Part shown: in pieces, positions 60,934 through 64,000 of the stretch
How the letters are laid out: every line of letters begins with the position of its first letter
Position numbering within the stretch: position 1 is the stretch's first letter
Source of the DNA: Marinithermofilum abyssi
GTDB taxonomy: Bacteria; Bacillota; Bacilli; Thermoactinomycetales; DSM-45169
Direction: 5' to 3'
Assembly (NCBI RefSeq): GCF_014641195.1
Contig: NZ_BMHQ01000005.1
Span: forward strand, 1-64,000
DNA length: 64,000 bases
The notes under the pieces: generated by a model
The model's input: the letters and a program-made list of their open reading frames with translations, nothing else
Databases searched by the model: none
What the model was told of the DNA's origin: nothing
Position numbers and translations under genes: made by a program

Positions 60934-63084
60934 TTAAGAAACAAAGGGTTGGATTATCTGCGTAACTTGTTCCACTGTTTGTGCCTCCCGCAGCTTCTTC
61001 ATGCTGGCTTCATCCGAGAGAAGTTCCATCAACTGGGACAGAGCGGCTAAATGCATGTTGTTGTCCAACGCGGCAAAGGTAATGGCTACGTCAACAGGAT
61101 CATTCTGTTCATGACCGAAACAAACCGGATTTTTCAATGTCACCAAACTCATGCAAACGGCGTTCACACCGTCCTCGGGACGGGCATGGAGAAGCGCAAT
61201 CCCCGGGGCGATCACCATGTATGCACCATGCTCCACCAGATTCCGCTCGATTTGTTCTACATAGGAGGATTCGATCATGCCCTGTTTCAGCAACGGGGCC
61301 GATCCGGTACGGACAACTTCCCGCCAGTCGGTACAGGAATGCCCAACCAGGATGTGTTCCTTTCTCAATAATTGATCCAACATTGGGTCGTACCTCGTCC
61401 TTTCTGATGAATGGTGGGCCGGAGGCCGGCTGAGATGTCCGGTTGCCCAGCCTTGAAGCGTTTGTTCCAAACCGGCTCTGTCATGGATGTCCGCATAGGC
61501 TTCAATCAATTCCATCAAACGGGAGATTGAGGGGGAAGCAACTTGCGGATGGTCCAAAAGAAGTGCTTTCCGCAAACGTTCGATCTCCTCCCGGTTAGGG
61601 ACGGGTTTAATCGTGAACACCGGAAGGTCCAAGGAGGATGGCTCCATCGGAACCGTGCTGACCACGAAGTCGGCCCGGGTTTGCTCCGCTACTTCCCTGG
61701 CACGGGCGGCGGACGTGACGCCTGCCCAAGATACCCCGGGAAGTTCCCTGCGAAGGAAGGATTCCAGCAGCTTGGCTGTTCCTACGCCGGAAGCACAGAC
61801 CAGCAGGACCCGTCGAACCATCGGCTCCTTTTCCTTCAAGCGCATCACCGCAGCCCCCATGTGCATGGTGATATATCCGATCTCCTCCGGCGGAACAGAA
61901 TAACCGGTTTCCCTTTCCAACCAAAAAGCGGCTTTTTGTGAAGCGGCATAAATCTGTGGATAGCGGGAACGGATCTCCTTGACGATGGGGTTCTTGATGA
62001 AAAAGCCGTATCGGAGCCGGACAAGAGCTGGTTGCAGATGGGCCAGCAGTCCCTCCCGCAGTTCTTGGTCGGTTTTCAATGGCAGTTGTAACGTTTCTTC
62101 CACTATATGAATAATCGCATCAACATAACGGCCAATCGGTTGATCCTTCTCCCCATCCTTCGGTAAAGATACCCGAGATCGTTGCGCTCCCAGCAGGTGA
62201 AGAGTCAGATAACCCGTTTCCTCTTCGGGGATCGTCACTTGAAACTTCTCTTCCAGAAGGTCGGAAAGACGTTTGGCCTCCAAAAACTCGGGCAAACCCT
62301 TCAGGTCGGCCAATTCCCCTTCCGACATCACCAGATCTTTGTGCTTCCGCAGACGGATAATCGCCAGTCCAATATGAACGACCAATCCCTGAAGCGCCCG
62401 GTCGGAGAGTTCCTGGATCAACGGACTTCCCCAGCGAAAGAGAGCGCTTTCAATTTTGCGGGTCATCTTCTGGGGCAGCCACTCTCCAAAAGGATCGCGA
62501 TCGGAAGTACCTCCGGTTCCCTCCCTGATCCGACGCAAAAACAGCCGAAGTTCACCGGAAGCCCACGAATCCGTCAAGAGGGAAGCCGCCGCTTGGCGCC
62601 AGTGGAATTCTTCCGCCCGGAGACGGATACCGAAGCCGGGGATTCGTTCCACAACCACTCCGTGGGCAGCCAGCCTTTTTTCCGCTATTTTGAGGTCTTT
62701 CAGCAGAGTACCCCGAGATACGTCCAATTCCCGAACCCATTCATCCAAGGTTACCCTTTCCGGGTGTTGCAGCAGAGAGGCAATGATGAACCGGATGCGT
62801 TCTTCCCGGGTAAGCGGGACGATCCGCGGGCTGGGAGCGTTGAGCTGTTTCTTTGCAAGACTTCGCCCGGACTCCGTACCACGCAGAATTACCCCGCGTC
62901 GGGGGCGCCGATCCAGTTCCAGTCCCTGCTTCCGAAACCAGTCTTCCAGACGGTTCAGATCATAGCGGATCGTACGGGAACTGACGCGAAACCGGGAAGC
63001 AAGAGAACCCACAGTCTCAAAATCCCTCTGATGCAACAAATGCAGGCCGATAGATTGCTGCCGCGGTGTCAAGGGTTGGATCAT
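60934..63084 (-). CDS. PRD-containing transcriptional regulator with PTS IIB and IIA domains
   Basis: A 716-aa BglG/MtlR-type activator. Order: N-terminal winged helix (TPRQQSIGLHLLHQRDFETV, SRFRVSSRTIRYDLNRLEDW), a second HTH (VTLDEWVRELDVSRGTLLKD), two PRDs (about residues 180-390, including LTLHLLGAQRSR and EIGYITMHMGAAVMRLKEKE), a GatB-like IIB domain with VLLVCASGVGTAKLLESF, and a C-terminal IIA domain (YMVIAPGIALLHARPEDGVN, histidine in LLHARP). Activity should be set by PTS phosphorylation. ATG at 63084 follows CAGGTGTCCGAT; a TTG at 63108 is an alternative. It heads the operon with IIB and IIC. Its IIA domain may also serve the transporter. Confidence 0.9.
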   Translation of the reverse strand: MIQPLTPRQQSIGLHLLHQRDFETVGSLASRFRVSSRTIRYDLNRLEDWFRKQGLELDRRPRRGVILRGTESGRSLAKKQLNAPSPRIVPLTREERIRFIIASLLQHPERVTLDEWVRELDVSRGTLLKDLKIAEKRLAAHGVVVERIPGFGIRLRAEEFHWRQAAASLLTDSWASGELRLFLRRIREGTGGTSDRDPFGEWLPQKMTRKIESALFRWGSPLIQELSDRALQGLVVHIGLAIIRLRKHKDLVMSEGELADLKGLPEFLEAKRLSDLLEEKFQVTIPEEETGYLTLHLLGAQRSRVSLPKDGEKDQPIGRYVDAIIHIVEETLQLPLKTDQELREGLLAHLQPALVRLRYGFFIKNPIVKEIRSRYPQIYAASQKAAFWLERETGYSVPPEEIGYITMHMGAAVMRLKEKEPMVRRVLLVCASGVGTAKLLESFLRRELPGVSWAGVTSAARAREVAEQTRADFVVSTVPMEPSSLDLPVFTIKPVPNREEIERLRKALLLDHPQVASPSISRLMELIEAYADIHDRAGLEQTLQGWATGHLSRPPAHHSSERTRYDPMLDQLLRKEHILVGHSCTDWREVVRTGSAPLLKQGMIESSYVEQIERNLVEHGAYMVIAPGIALLHARPEDGVNAVCMSLVTLKNPVCFGHEQNDPVDVAITFAALDNNMHLAALSQLMELLSDEASMKKLREAQTVEQVTQIIQPFVS

Positions 63085-63108
63085 ATCGGACACCTGCCAA
63101 TCCTGCAA

Positions 63109-63551
63109 AAATAGATGATTGGGATGTGTCTTCAGTGTAACATCCCTTTAAATAGGGCGTCACCTGTAATTTGTTTCCGCTTTCAATGCGGCAAAATTGT
63201 ATTATCATGTTTCGCGATCTCTAACGTTTGATAAGCTCTCTTTCGAAAGTGCTGTGACATTCCCCGACCTATCGATCACTCTTACCTTCCCGTTTCATAC
63301 ATATGCCCCGGTTTCGCCACGATTACAGCTGGTTCACGCGCAGTAGAAAAAGCTCCCTAGCAGTACCGGGAACACCTTGATGGCTTGATTTTGTTTTATA
63401 GATGGTAGCAATAAGGTGATCTACAAAAATGACGCGATGAACGTCTTTTCCAACTGTATCAATGGCACCCCTTTGGGCGTATTCATCCGAACTATTTCTA
63501 TTTCATCCACCTATATGAGGATCTGTCCCTATTTATGGACATTTATATTTT
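63109..63551. other. Gene-less region right of the PTS operon
   Basis: No convincing gene. Two short frames on the minus strand between 63500 and 63330 look faintly protein-like (DTVGKDVHRVIFVDHLIATI; VDEIEIVRMNTPKGVPLIQL) but overlap in different frames and end quickly. They may be debris of a lost gene. The PTS operon promoter should lie near 63110-63200. Confidence 0.4.
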
Positions 63552-63821
63552 TTGTATATTAGTATTTTTCATGAAAGCGATTCCATCCAGCTTCACTTGC
63601 CTTTACTATCGCCCTCGGACAACCAAGAGAAATCATGGGTTTTGGACATCGTGTCTAAAAAGACGGTGATCCAGCGCGAAGCATTTGCGGAACATGACGT
63701 ACCAGTTAGCCAAGATGAACGGAGATCCAAAAAGGCATCCCATTTCGGAACGAATGGACAGTTGGTTCTTCAAACAAAAGGGCTGAAACCCAATGTCGAT
63801 TTTTACTCTGCTTTTATCTAG
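63552..63821 (+). CDS. Possible small gene of unknown function
   Basis: An 89-codon frame from TTG at 63552, or from an internal start. It reads YISIFHESDSIQLHLPLLSP, WVLDIVSKKTVIQREAFAEH, and TNGQLVLQTKGLKPNVDFYS. No clear ribosome binding site precedes it. The residues are plausible for a soluble protein, but I know no relative. Confidence 0.3.
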   Translation: MYISIFHESDSIQLHLPLLSPSDNQEKSWVLDIVSKKTVIQREAFAEHDVPVSQDERRSKKASHFGTNGQLVLQTKGLKPNVDFYSAFI

Positions 63822-63989
63822 GTATCCAGCGGGAGTTGTTTACACCTCTATTTGCCGTTAGCCATATAGCAAGCCGGACAGCTCACGTGATGGAGCAACT
63901 GGCTGACAACCGATTGACCCGGCCCCGGGCGAAGTATGTTGGTCCAACCAATCGCGGTTGTGCCTATAGACAAACGACAATGAAAAACC

Positions 63990-64000
63990 GGAGGGGACAT
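63990..64000 (+). promoter_or_regulatory. Ribosome binding site of a gene starting at the right edge
   Basis: GGAGGGGAC is followed by AT as the last two bases of the window. If the next base is G, a rightward gene starts at 63999. Nothing of its product can be seen. Confidence 0.45.

Noticed and set aside
63330-63510. Protein-like short frames on the minus strand
   Set aside because: Two overlapping frames compete, both lack starts, and neither shows a motif; too weak to annotate as a gene.

Overview
The window looks like chromosome from an endospore-forming Firmicute (Bacillales) of middling GC. It carries a tandem dynamin of DynA type, a type 2 IPP isomerase, a GerA-type germination operon, a HelD motor, a Rok-like protein, the B. 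subtilis-style gltC/glutamate synthase pair, and DNA sites resembling those of CcpA, FadR, GltC and TnrA/GlnR. A Thermoactinomycetaceae-like host is my best guess, from overall protein flavour only. I saw no rRNA, tRNA, prophage or CRISPR array.

Layout. 0-1.3 kb: a frameshifted IS200/IS605-type tnpB inserted in a decayed gene. 1.3-6.4 kb: dynamin-like GTPase, fni and a small membrane protein. 6.5-13.6 kb: FAD-linked oxidase, DUF4870 protein, a yhbD/bactofilin pair with a palindromic operator, a repeat-rich stretch with a possible stray omega-RNA, and a FadR-box-controlled reductase. 13.6-20.5 kb: acyl-CoA ligase with a cre site and a nuclease lipoprotein, then a graveyard of broken genes that includes an AT-rich 1.1-kb segment between identical 23-bp repeats. 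20.6-27.9 kb: glutamate synthase and its divergent regulator. 27.9-37.5 kb: a leftward fatty-acid degradation cluster (ligases, acyl-CoA dehydrogenase, hydratase, SDR, thiolase, SCP2) with a TetR regulator and a duplicated operator. 37.9-39.3 kb: an intact lone tnpB with its omega-RNA region. 39.3-43.4 kb: YdcF-like protein, ung, helD. 43.8-47.9 kb: a visibly GC-richer germination operon. 48.5-58.5 kb: a nitrate/nitrite assimilation region. 58.9-63.1 kb: Rok-like protein and an ascorbate/galactitol-type PTS operon with a PRD regulator.

How it fits together. The nas region is the most informative. Its leader holds two stem-loops with A1/G4 hexaloops, the second overlapping an intrinsic terminator, which is the known target architecture of ANTAR antiterminators. 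The ANTAR regulator is encoded divergently but has two in-frame TAG codons. The transporter, nitrate reductase and uroporphyrinogen methyltransferase genes are frameshifted, while nirB and nirD are open. This suggests decay of the pathway, unless indel errors in the sequence explain it. The beta-oxidation cluster looks complete if the SDR provides the 3-hydroxyacyl-CoA dehydrogenase step. Many starts here are TTG or GTG; they were chosen by Shine-Dalgarno spacing and family alignment from memory, without any database search.
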